64,000 nucleotides of DNA, from contig OZ038383.1 in the NCBI GenBank assembly GCA_964036045.1, positions 109,899,188 through 109,963,187 on the forward strand. Direction: 5' to 3'. The translations under genes and the position numbers were made by a program. This DNA comes from Eutreptiella sp. 'Long Island Sound 2002'. Its lineage: Eukaryota > Euglenozoa > Euglenophyceae > Eutreptiales > Eutreptiaceae. Each line of letters begins with the position of its first letter. Position 1 is the first letter of the stretch. This document shows, in pieces, positions 32,301 to 42,600 of this stretch. The notes below the pieces were generated by a model that was not told where the DNA came from, did no database searches, and saw nothing but the letters and a program-made list of their open reading frames with translations.

Positions 32301-35300
32301 CTCCCTTTAGCACCCTTTAGCTCCCTTTACCTCATTTTAGATCCCTTTAGCTCCCTCCACCTCCCTTCACATTCCTTCAGCTCCCTTTAGCTCCCTTCAG
32401 CTCCCTGTACCTCCCTTCAGCTCCCTTCAGCTCTCTTCAGCTCCCTTTAGCTCCCTTCAGCTCCCTTTAGCTCCCTTTAGCTCCCTTTACCTCATTTTAG
32501 ATCCCTTTAGCTCCCTCTACCTCCCTTCACATTCCTTCAGCTCCCTTTACCTCCCTGCAGCTCCCTTTAGCTCCCTTCAGCTCCCTTTAGCTCCCTTCAG
32601 CTCCCTTTAGCTCCTTTTAGCCCCCTTTACCTCATTTTAGATCCCTTTAGCTCCCTCTACCTCCCTTCACTATCCTTCAGCTCCCTTTAGCTCCCTTTAG
32701 CTCCCTTTAGCTCCATTCAGCACCCTTTAGCTCCCTTCAGCTCCCTTTAGCTCCTCCTAGCCCCCTTCACCTCATTTTAGATCCCTTTAGCTCCCTCCAC
32801 CTCCCTTCACATTCCTTCAGCCCCCTTTTAGCTCCCTTCAGCTCCCTTTAGCTCCCTTCAGCTCCCTTTAGCTCCTTTTAGCCCCCTTTACCTCATTTTA
32901 GATCCCTTTAGCTCCCTCTACATCCCTTCACATTCCTTCAGCTCCATTTACCTCCCTTCAGCTCCCTTTAGCTCCCTCCAGCTCCCTCTAGCTCCCTTCA
33001 GCTCCCTTTGGCTCCCTTTAGCTCCCTTTACCTCATTTTAGATCCCTTTAGCTCCCTCTACCTCCCTTCACATTCCTTCAGCTCCCTTTAGCTCCCTTCA
33101 GCTCCCTTTAGCTCCCTTCAGCTCCCTTTAGCTCCTTTTAGCCCCCTTCACCTCATTTTAGATCCCTTTAGCTCCCTCTACCCCCCTTCACATTCCTTCA
33201 GCTCTCTTTAGCTCCCTTCAGCTCCCTTCAGCTCCCTTCAGCTCCCTTTAGCTCCCTTCAGCTCCCTTTAGCCCCTTTTAGCCCCCTTTACCTCATTTTA
33301 GATCCCTTTAGCTCCCTCTACCTCCCTTCACATTCCGTTAGCTCCTTTTACCTCCCTTCAGCTCCCTTTAGCTCCCTTCAGCTCCCTTTAGCTCCCTTCA
33401 GCTCCCTTTAGCTCCCTTTAGCTGCCTTTACCTCATTTTAGATCCCTTTAGCTCCCTCTACCTCCCTTCACATTCCTTCAGCTCCCTTTAGCTCCCTTTA
33501 GCTCTCTTTAGCTCCCTTCAGCTCCCTTTACCTCCCTTCAGCTCCCTTCAGCTCCCTTTAGCTCCCTTTAGCTCCCTTCAGCTCCCTTTAGCCCCCTTTA
33601 CCTCATTTTAGATCCCTTTAGCTCCCTCTACCTCCCTTCACATTCCTTCAGCTCCCTTTAGCTCCCTTCAGCTCCCTTTAGCTCCCTTCCGCTCCCTTTA
33701 GCTCCTTTTAGCCCCCTTTACCTCATTTTAGATCCCTTTAGCTCCCTCTACCTCCCTTCACATTCCTTCAGCTGCCTTTAGCTCCCTTCAGCTCCCTTTA
33801 GCTCCCTTCAGCTCCCTTTAGCTCCCTGCAGCTCCCTTTAGCTCCCTTTAGTTCCCTTTACCTAATTTTAGATCCCTTTAGCTCCCTCTACCTCCCTTCA
33901 CATTCCTTCAGCTCCCTTTAGCTCCCTTTAGCTCCCTTTAGCTCCCCTCAGCTCCCTTTAGCTCCCTTCAGCTCCCTTTAGCTCCTTTTAGCCCCCTTTA
34001 ACTCATTTTAGATCCCTTTAGCTCCCTCTACCTCCCTTCACATTCCTTCAGCCCCCTGTACCTTCCTTCAGCTCCCTTTAGCTTCCTTTAGCTCCCTTCA
34101 GCTCCCTTCAACTCCCTTTAGCTTCTTTTAGCCCCCTTTACCTCATTTTAGATCCCTTTAGCTGCCTCTACCTCCCTTCACATTCCTTCAGCTCCCGTTA
34201 CCTCCCTTCAGCTCCCCTTAGCTCTCTTCAGCTTCCTTCAGCTCACTTCAGCTCCCTTTAGCTCCCTTTAGCTCCCTTTACCTCATTTTAGATCCCTTTA
34301 GCTCCCTCTACCTCCCTTCACATTCCTTCACCTCCCTTTACCTCCCTTCAGCTCCCTTTAGCTCCCTTCAGCTCCCTTTAGCCCCCCTCAGCTCCCTTTA
34401 GCTCCTTTTAGCCCCCTTTACCTCATTTTAGATCCCTTTAGCTCCCTCTACCTCCCTTCACATTCCTTCATCTCCCTTTACCTCCCTTCAGCTCCCTTTA
34501 GCTCCCTTCAGCTCCCTTTAGCTCCCTTCAGCTCCCTTTAGCTCCCTTTAGCTCCCTTTACCTCATTTTAGATCCCTTTAGCTCCCTCTACCTCCCTTCA
34601 CATTCCTTCAGCTCCCTGTACCTCCCTTCAGCTCCCTTTAGCTCCTTTCAGCTCCCTTTAGCTCCCTTCAGCTCCCTTTAACTCCCTTTAGCTCCCTTTA
34701 CCTCATTTTAGATCCCTTTAGCTCCCTCTACCTCCCTCCACATTCCTTCAGCTCCCTTTAGCTCCCTTCAGCTCCCTTTAGCTCCCTTCAGCTCCCTTTA
34801 GCTCCCCTTAGCTCCCTTCAGCTCCCTTTAGCTCCCTTTAGCTCCCTTCAGCTCCCTTTAGCTCCCTTTACCTCATTTTAGATCCCTTTAGCTCCCTCTA
34901 CCTCCCTTCACATTCCTTCAGCTCCCTTTAGCTCCCTTCAGCTCCCTTTAGCTCCCTTCAGCTCCCTTTAGCTCCTTTTAGCCCCCTTTACCTCATTTTA
35001 GATCCCTTTAGCTCCCTCTACCTCCCTTCACATTCCTTCAGCCCCCTTTCAACTCTCTTCAGCCCCCTTAAGCTCCCTTCAGCTCCCTTTAGCTCCCGCA
35101 GCTCCCTTTAGCTCCCTTCAGCTCCCTTTACCTCATTTTAGATCACTTTAGCTCCCTTCACATTCCTTCAGCTCCCTTTAGCTCCCTTCAGCTCCCTTCA
35201 GCTCCCTTTAGCTCCCTTCAGCTCCTTTTAGCCCCCTCTACCTCATTTTAGATCCCTTTAGATCCCTCTACCTCCCTTCACATTCCTTCAGCTCCCTTTA

Positions 35301-36288
35301 GCTCCCTTTACCTCCCTTCACATTCCTTCAGCTCCCTTTAGCTCCCTTCAGCTCCCTTTAGCTCCCTTCAGCTCCCTTTAGCTCCTTTTAGCCCCCTTTA
35401 ACTCATTTTAGATCCCTTTAGCTCCCTCTACTTCCCTTCACATTCCTTCAGCTCCCTTTACCTCCCTTCAGCTCCCTTTAGCTCCCTTCAGCTCCCTTTA
35501 GCTCCCTTCAGCCTCCTTTTAGCTCCCTTTAGCTCCCTTTACCTCATTTTAGATCCCTTTAGCTCCCTCTACCTCCCTTCACATTCCTTCAGCTTCCTTT
35601 AGCTCCCTTCAGCTCCCTCTAGCTCCCTTCAGCTCCCTTTAGCTCCCTTTAGCTCCCCTTAGCTCCCTTCAGCTCCCTTTAGCTCCCTTTACCTCATTTT
35701 AGATCCCTCTAGCTCCCTCTACCTCCCTTCACATTCCTTCAGCTCCCTTAGCTCCCTTCAGCTCCCTTTAGCTCCCTTCAGTTCCCTTTAGCTCCTTTTA
35801 GCCCCCTTTAACTCATTTTAGATCCCTTTAGCTCCCTCTACTTCCCTTCACATTCCTTCAGCTCCCTTTACCTCCCTTCAGCTCCCTTTAGGTCCCTTCA
35901 GCTCCCTCTAGCTCCCTTCAGCTCCCTTTAGCTCATTTCAGCCCCCTCTACCTCATTTTAGATCCCTTTAGCTCCCTCTACCTCCCTTCACATTCCTTCA
36001 GCTCCCTTTACCTCCCTTCAGCTCCCTTTAGCTCCCTTCAGCTCCCTTTAGCTCCTTTTAGCCCCCTCTACCTCATTTTAGATCCCTTTAGCTCCCTCTA
36101 CCTCCCTTCACATTCCTTCAGCTTCCTTTAGCTCCCTTCAGCTCCCTCTAGCTCCCTTCAGCCCCCTTTTAGCTCCTTTTAGCCCCCTCTACCTCATTTT
36201 AGATCCCTTTAGCTCCCTCTACCTCCCTTCACATTCCTTCAGCTCCCTTTACCTCCCTTCAGCTCCCTTTAGCTCCCTTCAGCTCCCT
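23310..36288. repeat. 10 bp AGCTCCCTTT/C satellite, left block (13 kb)
   Basis: The basic unit is AGCTCCCTTT or AGCTCCCTTC, repeated in near-perfect 10 bp phase. A marker module, CTTTACCTCATTTTAGATCC followed by CTCTACCTCCCTTCACATTC, recurs. In the left part CATTTTAGAT-type markers lie at 23411, 23551, 23671, 23811, 23931, 24071, 24191, 24331, 24451 and 24591, strictly alternating 140 and 120 bp, giving a 260 bp higher-order repeat. Between about 28250 and 32350 a variant subfamily (AGCACCCTTTAGC; CTGCCTTCAGCTCACTTTAG) dominates. No reading frame longer than 81 codons exists. Retroelement B interrupts the array at 36289. Confidence 0.95.
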
Positions 36289-36820
36289 TGTAAGTGCGGC
36301 TAGCCCCATCTGCTCAGATTTTCAGACATTCTGTCCAGATTGGCTACATTTTGGTCATTTTCTTTGCTTCGGCGGAATCGCCGCCTCGCAGCTCAGTCAC
36401 AGGATATTTCCTATATATTTCTGATATGCCGGATTTGATTCCGCGGTCCATTTCCCGTAAATCCGCCGCATTCCGCTATTTTAGCTGGAATCGCCATTTG
36501 CCGCTGACGCGCGCTCGCGGGCCAGATCGGCCAAACATTTTTACATAATTGGATTATTTAAATCTTTTCAGACAGTTTTGGACACTCCGATGTATTTAGA
36601 AGAATTCGCATCAATTTTCTTCATAGACTGGGATTTTCTGCCGGACCACAATCAGCATGGACCTTGCTTCTGTTGTCGCTGCTCTCGCCTCCGTTGGTGT
36701 CCGAGTATCTGGTTCTACCCCCAATAACAACATCCAGGGAGACTCCTCGCGTGCCTGCCCCACTGGTCTTGCCGGCCCCGAGCCCTCCGGCACCCTCAAC
36801 GACCCAGGGCAGCACTTTCA
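36289..36820 (+). repeat. 5' LTR of element B
   Basis: This 532 bp LTR begins TG and ends CA. It carries a TATATA box at 36412-36417 and, downstream, the ATG at 36657 that opens the gag frame. It differs from the 3' LTR at three sites that I can see: A/G in CCGCATTCC, C/A in CACTCCGATG and G/T in TTAGAAGAATT. Confidence 0.95.
36412..36417 (+). promoter_or_regulatory. TATA-like box in the LTR of element B
   Basis: TATATA within TTCCTATATATTTC lies 245 bp upstream of the gag ATG. Its position in the first third of the LTR fits a U3 core promoter. The transcription start cannot be read from the sequence. The same hexamer is at 46677-46682 in the 3' LTR. Confidence 0.45.
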
Positions 36821-37961
36821 TGGTAGCAGAGGCTACCTGAATGTTGTTCCTTTGGTGTCCCAACCACAGTTAGCTCCCCAGTACGGCCCCGTAAACTCCG
36901 CCACCTCCGGAGAAGTAACGATTACGCTGCCGTGGTGCTGTGCGAACGAGGCCTTGAGAGGAATGCCTTGCGCAAGCCCAAGTTGCCCAAGAAGGGCACA
37001 AATCAGCAGCTGTGGAGGCCCAGATTACAATCAAGATCGCAGTCGAAATTGGCCATCAAGCAGCTGGAATCTCCCAGCCTACGCCGATGGCAACGCTCCG
37101 GTGGACCTTACGGAGCTGGCAGGTACCCACATCCCTTACCAATGTCCTTCATTCGAGACCATCGAAGCTGACATTGACGACATTGAGATGGGTGGTCCAG
37201 GTGAGGTACCTAACTACAATCGACCAGCCTCATGGGCACAATTGGACAACCATTTGTCTTCAGAAGTGACCCGTAACCTTGAGGCGCTTGAGGCCCTTTG
37301 TCTATTAGCCACGTCTAAGCTGATAGGTCAAGAAAGAATCGCCTCTGATTTCTTATTTGAATATTTTTTCCTTCTTCAGGAAGAAATTAATACCAGGATG
37401 TGGTGGCGTTCTCAAGAAGATGAATCTTTTGCCATTTTCTTGCAGATCTGGGAGGCAAGCCCCTTCCCGAAGGAGAAGACCAAGGCACCTGTTGCCGGGC
37501 CCTCCGTCCCTCATCCCTCTGTTTCCATCCGCGACGATCTAGCCGCCGCGGTTGAGGAAGGAATTTTAGAGGCAGCTAGGCAGGCAAGCCTGGAAATTAG
37601 GACTGAAGGAGCTCCCCAAGTGGACTCCTGGCTGCGAACCACTGAGATTAGCGGTCCGACAGCCTGCTCAGGCCCTTCAGGACACGGTATGTACTGTCCT
37701 GCCGACTGCTCTTGCAGATTACAGCGAGATACTGAGCTCCAATTGCTCAAAGATCAAATGCAACTCATCATTCAGACGCTGGGAATTAAAGATCTTTTCA
37801 AGACCCACATGAGGTCTGAGGGCGCATCATCGGTGGAACAAACAACAGAACCGTCGGAGGAGGCGACAGAAATTTTTTCGATTGCTCCTTCGATGGACTC
37901 TAAGACCACCGACGCAAGGATCAGCAGGACTAAGCTAAAGGAAAGGGTTACAATCTCTTGA
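36657..37961 (+). pseudogene. Element B gag, N-terminal part starting inside the LTR
   Basis: The ATG at 36657 has a strong initiation context (A at -3, G at +4). It lies 164 bp before the LTR end, and the frame passes through the LTR end and primer site without a stop. The 434-codon product has a Pro/Gly/Ser-rich LTR-encoded head (about 55 residues), a mixed middle with Trp- and Phe-rich helices, and a Cys-rich patch (MYCPADCSCRLQ) before a Leu-rich helix. None is a diagnostic domain. It ends at TGA 37959-37961, after which the frame continues for 96 codons towards the capsid motif, so the stop probably broke a longer Gag. A C-to-T change of CGA would explain it. Confidence 0.6.
36821..36832 (+). 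other. Primer binding site, initiator-Met tRNA type
   Basis: TGGTAGCAGAGG directly follows the LTR. It is complementary to a 3' end CCTCTGCTACCA, that of vertebrate-type initiator methionine tRNA, the usual primer of Ty3/gypsy elements. The site lies inside a small inverted repeat, GGTAGC and GCTACC around AGAG (36822-36837), so it may be partly folded in the RNA. Confidence 0.8.
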
Positions 37962-38252
37962 TCTCAGAGTAGATCGGCGAAGGCTAGGACTGAGGCTCAG
38001 AATGCCAAACGAACTGCCTCCCGTACTAACCTTCCTGCTGTTGATTCCAATGCAATAGCCCAGATGTTGCTCGCCCAGACCCTCGCCGGAGCTGGTGTGG
38101 CTAATGATGCCGCCAAGGTGTCTGCCATTACGGCCGGTGTTGGGCTGGATTCACTTCTAAATCCCACTTCATTGCGACTTCGTCAGGTTGCCGAGCAACC
38201 GAAGTATAATGGGAACCCCAGACGTTGGCCTCAGTTCCAACGGGAATTTTAA
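37962..38252 (+). pseudogene. Element B gag, linker and start of capsid domain
   Basis: This is the continuation of the gag frame between TGA 37959 and TAA 38250. It carries an Ala-rich helix (IAQMLLAQTLAGAGVANDAA) and the capsid opening PKYNGNPRRWPQFQREF. The Tyr-Asn-Gly turn followed by spaced Trp and Phe residues is the entry signature of retrotransposon Gag domains. The TAA falls right inside that helix, since the frame goes on with LWVKTQKLQDDQFLMALLDC. CAA to TAA is the simplest explanation. Confidence 0.65.
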
Positions 38253-39113
38253 TTGTGGGTCAAGACTCAAAAACTCCAGGATGATCAGTTCCTGATGGCC
38301 CTCTTGGACTGCCTTGAGGGAGCGCCGGCCAACACTTGGCTCAGGACCTGGAGTGATCGTGAGGATTCAAGTTCCCCCCTTACCTTTGATGAGGTGTGGG
38401 AACAGTTGGAGGTACGTGGATCCCGGCTGCCTGAGGACCATTACCACCAGATGTTGAAGAATTTTCCGTCATTCTCTCGATTAATCTTGCACGAAGTGCA
38501 GGACAAGAGACAGCGCTTCTGGAATCTCGTAGAAGAATCTGAACATTCAGGCGAAAAATTTTCCAGTGCCGAGCTGAAAAATCTGATTTTTGACAAGATC
38601 CCCTCAGAAACCGCCGCCACCCTTCGGAATAAACAGTCCGAAGAAAAGGTCAAGACCTGGTGGGCGGAGGTCGATGGCTTCGACGCCTCGGCCAACAGGT
38701 TCACCGTCAGGGAATCACTTCAAAAGTGTTCCCCCACGTCGTTTACCAAGGTGAAATTCACTGAAAACACGTGGAAAATCAAGTTTAATGAACACGAGGA
38801 TCGGGACTTGTTTGTCCAAGTCCTCAACAGGGGAGTAAGTTTCCATGGCCATCGCCTGAAGGCCAGGAACTGGGTGTTTTCGTTCACCCCGCAGGATCTG
38901 TGGGAAGAGGTTGAGCGGCTCGCTGACGCCGCCAATCAAAATTTTCATGAGGGTCTTGGGGGAAACAAGAATACCCAGCAAAACACCCAAAATGGGGCCC
39001 AAAAGGGCAACAAAAAGGTGAATGACACCCGGAATGTTCAGGATCATTGTAGCATCTGCCTTCTTTTAGGTTCTACGAACCGAGCTAAGACGCATTCTAC
39101 TGGTAATCACTGA
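38253..39113 (+). pseudogene. Element B gag, capsid domain and start of zinc motif
   Basis: The frame is open from TTG 38253 to TGA 39111. It encodes the body of the capsid (GAPANTWLRTW; DEVWEQLE; repeated helices with VKTWW), which multimerises to form the particle shell. It ends with a Cys/His segment, C-X2-C-X11-H-X4-H (HCSICLLLG, then H and H), just before the stop. This resembles a variant zinc knuckle, and element A has a C-X2-C-X8-H-X4-C version at the same place. The TGA is followed directly by in-frame coding, so it is probably a mutation. Confidence 0.7.
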
Positions 39114-39692
39114 TGGTCTGCTTACGATCACAAGGTGATTGGTGAAAATGTCAGTAGTTCGCAGAATTCAGACAGGAATGACAGACAGGTGCATGGTGCA
39201 AAGGGGGGAAAGGGTAATCCGACCCCCTCCGGTGGAAACAAAAATACCGGAGGCCCTGGCGGGTCCCAAGGCAAAGGAAATCGGACTCCATCCGGCTCCG
39301 GTGGGCAGCCGAACGGCCAGACAGGTCCTAATGGCAACGCCGGAGGCGGAAATCGAAATCCAGGCCAAACCCCTCAATCCGGTACAAACAAAGGAAATGC
39401 TCCAGGATCACAGGGTAAAGGTAAGGGAAATCCTTCAGGAACCCCTTTCTCTGGTAAGGGCAGAGGGCGTGGCGACAGTGGTGGTCCATCATCCGGCGGC
39501 CGTGGCCGTGGACGTGGAAAGGGCAACCATCGTGTGGATCAGGTCTCAGGTGCAGATCAGGTGTCCGATGCGGATCGAGATTATGCCGAAAATGCCCTGA
39601 ATCCAGCAGATGATCCGTTCCAAGACGAGTGGATCGACGAATCAGGCTGTGTCCACAATGTTAACGCAGCCGCTGGAGGTCAGAACGCCTAG
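39114..39692 (+). CDS. Element B gag, Gly/Arg-rich nucleocapsid tail
   Basis: This open stretch is rich in Gly, Asn, Pro, Lys and Arg, with GGNKNTGGPGGSQGKGN-like and RGRGDSGG/GRGRGRGKG runs. Such RGG-type sequences bind RNA, matching the role of nucleocapsid. An acidic end (DDPFQDEWIDESG) precedes TAG 39690-39692. Pol continues in the same frame after the TAG. Confidence 0.6.
   Translation, partial: WSAYDHKVIGENVSSSQNSDRNDRQVHGAKGGKGNPTPSGGNKNTGGPGGSQGKGNRTPSGSGGQPNGQTGPNGNAGGGNRNPGQTPQSGTNKGNAPGSQGKGKGNPSGTPFSGKGRGRGDSGGPSSGGRGRGRGKGNHRVDQVSGADQVSDADRDYAENALNPADDPFQDEWIDESGCVHNVNAAAGGQNA
39690..39692 (+). promoter_or_regulatory. Candidate gag-pol readthrough stop (UAG-GGG), element B
   Basis: TAG lies between the nucleocapsid tail and the protease, and the frame after it is open for 1728 codons. 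The downstream bases GGG AGC CAC resemble the UAG-purine context used for readthrough by gammaretroviruses and carmoviruses. Element A has the same CCTAG-(C or G)-GGAGCC layout at the same domain boundary. The mechanism is inferred. Confidence 0.5.
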
Positions 39693-42600
39693 GGGAGCCA
39701 CGAAAATCGCCCCTCCCCAGGCGATTTCAGGCATGATCCCCAGATTCCAGATCGACCATTACTTGATGTAGGGTCGCTTGTCTCCTCTCCCCTGGATCCG
39801 GCAGCGGATCCTTCTGTTGTAGTGGACGAGGTTGGTGTACAGTCCAAGCACAGGGCCTGTCAGTTTGTCACAAAGCTGTGGGTCTCTGATTGCAAGGGAA
39901 ATTTCCATCTCGCCACTTGTTTGTGTGACAATGGATCAGAGGTAAATCTCCAATCCAACTCTTTCTTACCCGACGACTGCGTGTTTGAATCGCCTCATCC
40001 TGTTACCCTCGAGGGAGTTTCTGGACATTCTCTCGCAGGTGGGCAACGCGGTTGTTATATATCAACTCATTTGGTCGCTCAAGACCTTTGGGAAGAGCAA
40101 AATGTGGAAGAAGTTGTCCTTAAGGATGACTACTTCTACCGTGCCGACATAAAGTATGACCTTTTTTTGGGCCATCCTTGGCTTCGCAAGAACAGGGTAG
40201 CGCCCGTAGGTCATCGTCGTTGTTTTTTGCTGGAGTCAGGTCCCTTAGAACGTCCTGAATTTCGTTTTTTGCACGCAGGGTTTAAAAGTGCAGAAGAATT
40301 TTTGAAGCAAAAGGTGACACCAAAATTTGGTGAAGATGTCACCATTGCAGAGGTGAATGGGAGTGCCGATTACTCCCAAGAGTTAGAATGTCTTCGTAGG
40401 GACTCCCAGCCACGACGCCCTTCGCGCTGGCACTCTTCATCCTACAGAGTTGTCGACAAATGGCGCGATGCAATTTGTGAATATTTTCATGAACACCATT
40501 CCTTTTGGCCCCAGTATGATGCCTTTGCTAACCGTATGAACAAGCGCTTTGACAAGCACTTTAGCGACGCTTGGACCCATAAATGGGACAAGAAGTTGTG
40601 GATTAATCCTCCGTTTCACTTAATCCAGCAGGTCATCCACAAAATCAAGCAAGATAAAACCCAGGCAATTTTAGTTGTGCCCTTGTGGGACGACAAGCCT
40701 TGGTTTCAGGAATTACAAGACATTTGTGTAGATTACATCGAACTTCCCAGGAAGATTAAGCTGTATGCCAGGGACGACACAGGTCCCCTGCCACAGCGGT
40801 CCTGGAGTTCGCTTGCATTCCTGGTGGATGGAAAGCTTTCTGACTCTAATTCTGCTGATTCTGGTACTGATTCTTGTGTTGGGTCTGAATCTGAGGTTGA
40901 GCGTGGTACTGATGATGAATCTATTTTTTCTGATTTTTGTCCGTCAGATACCCAAGGTGATTCAACGTCCAATGGATCCGCCTCGTCTCCCTCTTCCCCA
41001 ATACGATCGACATCGAAAAGAATCTTCAGTGCACGGGCGAAGAAAAATTCCAAACCGCGCCACAAATTCAGAGTTTTTTATGAAAAACCCCCTGTGGAAG
41101 CTTTCATGGATCCTTTCGAGGAGCTGGATCACGAAGAGAATCTCTGGGATTTCGACACACGACCCACCTATCTTCAAGAGGCAGTTGATACGGACCTGTT
41201 TAGGGACATCCGTAAGAAGATTCTTCCTGCCAAAGCCGAAGAAGTCGCCAAAGTTTTCTCGACAGTAATTCCTGGCGATCAGGTGGACACTGAATTGTGT
41301 TCCAAGTCAAGAGAAAAGATTTTTGAGGAACGGAAGGACACAACCCTTTCAGGGAAGTTGATCAAAGACCCCCCTGTCCGTGGACAGTTCGGTGAAGCCT
41401 TCATCGAGCTTCGTGAAGGGTACAAGGCAAAAAAACAGCGCCCTTATGAAAATCATGGACACAAACATGAGATCCTCAGAAAAATCATCGAGAGAAATCT
41501 CAGGGAATTTGGTTGGCTTGAGGGTTGTATGACCAGCGAATGGTGCTGTGCACCCTTCACAGTCCCGAAGCCACCGCCTGCAGACCAGAACACTATTGAT
41601 GGTTGGCGAATGGTGGTTGATTTTCGCAATCTCAACGCCGAAACCAAGGCGGATTCACACCCCCTGCCCCTCATTGAGGAGGACATCGCCAAGAGGGCAA
41701 GAGGTCGTGGGTTTTCTGTGCTGGATCTCCGTCACGGCTTTCACCAAATGCCGTTGAGGAAGGACAGCCGACCTCTCACCTGTATGTGCACGCCATGTGA
41801 CCCAGTCCAGTGGACGGTCATGCCCATGGGCCTGAAGAACGCCCCTTCATTTTTTCAAAGAATGATGGAGGATGTGCTGTTCACAACCCATCCTGAGCTT
41901 CGTGCCTTCGTGAGTGTGTACATAGATGACATAATCATCGCGACGGAAGGGGAGGGACTGACCGAAGCCGAGCTGGTGGCCCTACATGAGAAGCAGCTGA
42001 ACCAAGTTTTGGACATTCTTGACGCCAATCAGCTGATTTGTGGGCCAAAGAAGGGAAATTTTTTTTTAAAATCAGTCGAATTTTGTGGTTCTCTCCTAGA
42101 GAATGGCACCCGACGACCCAGTCCAGGGAAGCTCGTCGCTATTCAGAAGTGGAAGCGCCCTGAGACGATCACGGAGTTGAGAGGATTCCTGGGTTGTTGC
42201 AATTTTTACCACACTTTTGTGCCGAATTATGCCAAATTTGCTGCCCCCCTCACTGAATTGTTGAAGGTAGGGAGAGATGCGGGCAAGGCAGGTTCAAAGG
42301 TTCGTGTCAAGTGGACTGACGAGTGCGAGGAGGCCTTCCATCACTTGAGGGCGGCCCTCTGCGAAGTCGCCACGTTGCATGTGCCCCAATTTGACCGACC
42401 CTTCTACATTAGAAGCGACGCTTCTAGGTACGCGATCGGAGCTGTCCTTGAACAGGTTGATGAAGCCACCGGCGATCATTACCCTCTTGCATTTTGGTCT
42501 CGGAAGCTAGCCCCACGCCAAATGCAATGGTCGCCGCGTGAGCAAGAAACCTACGCCATAATCTGCGCTCTAAAAAAGTACCAATCGTGGGTTGGCACCA

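Noticed and set aside
36294-36548. 84-codon frame present in all three LTRs of family B
   Set aside because: It starts at GTG, covers the presumed promoter with its TATA box, and is shared simply because the LTRs are similar.
1430-39113. Reassigned TGA codon in the host
   Set aside because: Eight of the twelve in-frame stops in the three elements are TGA, but the two longest pol frames contain no internal TGA. TAA and TAG interruptions occur as well. CpG decay is a simpler explanation.
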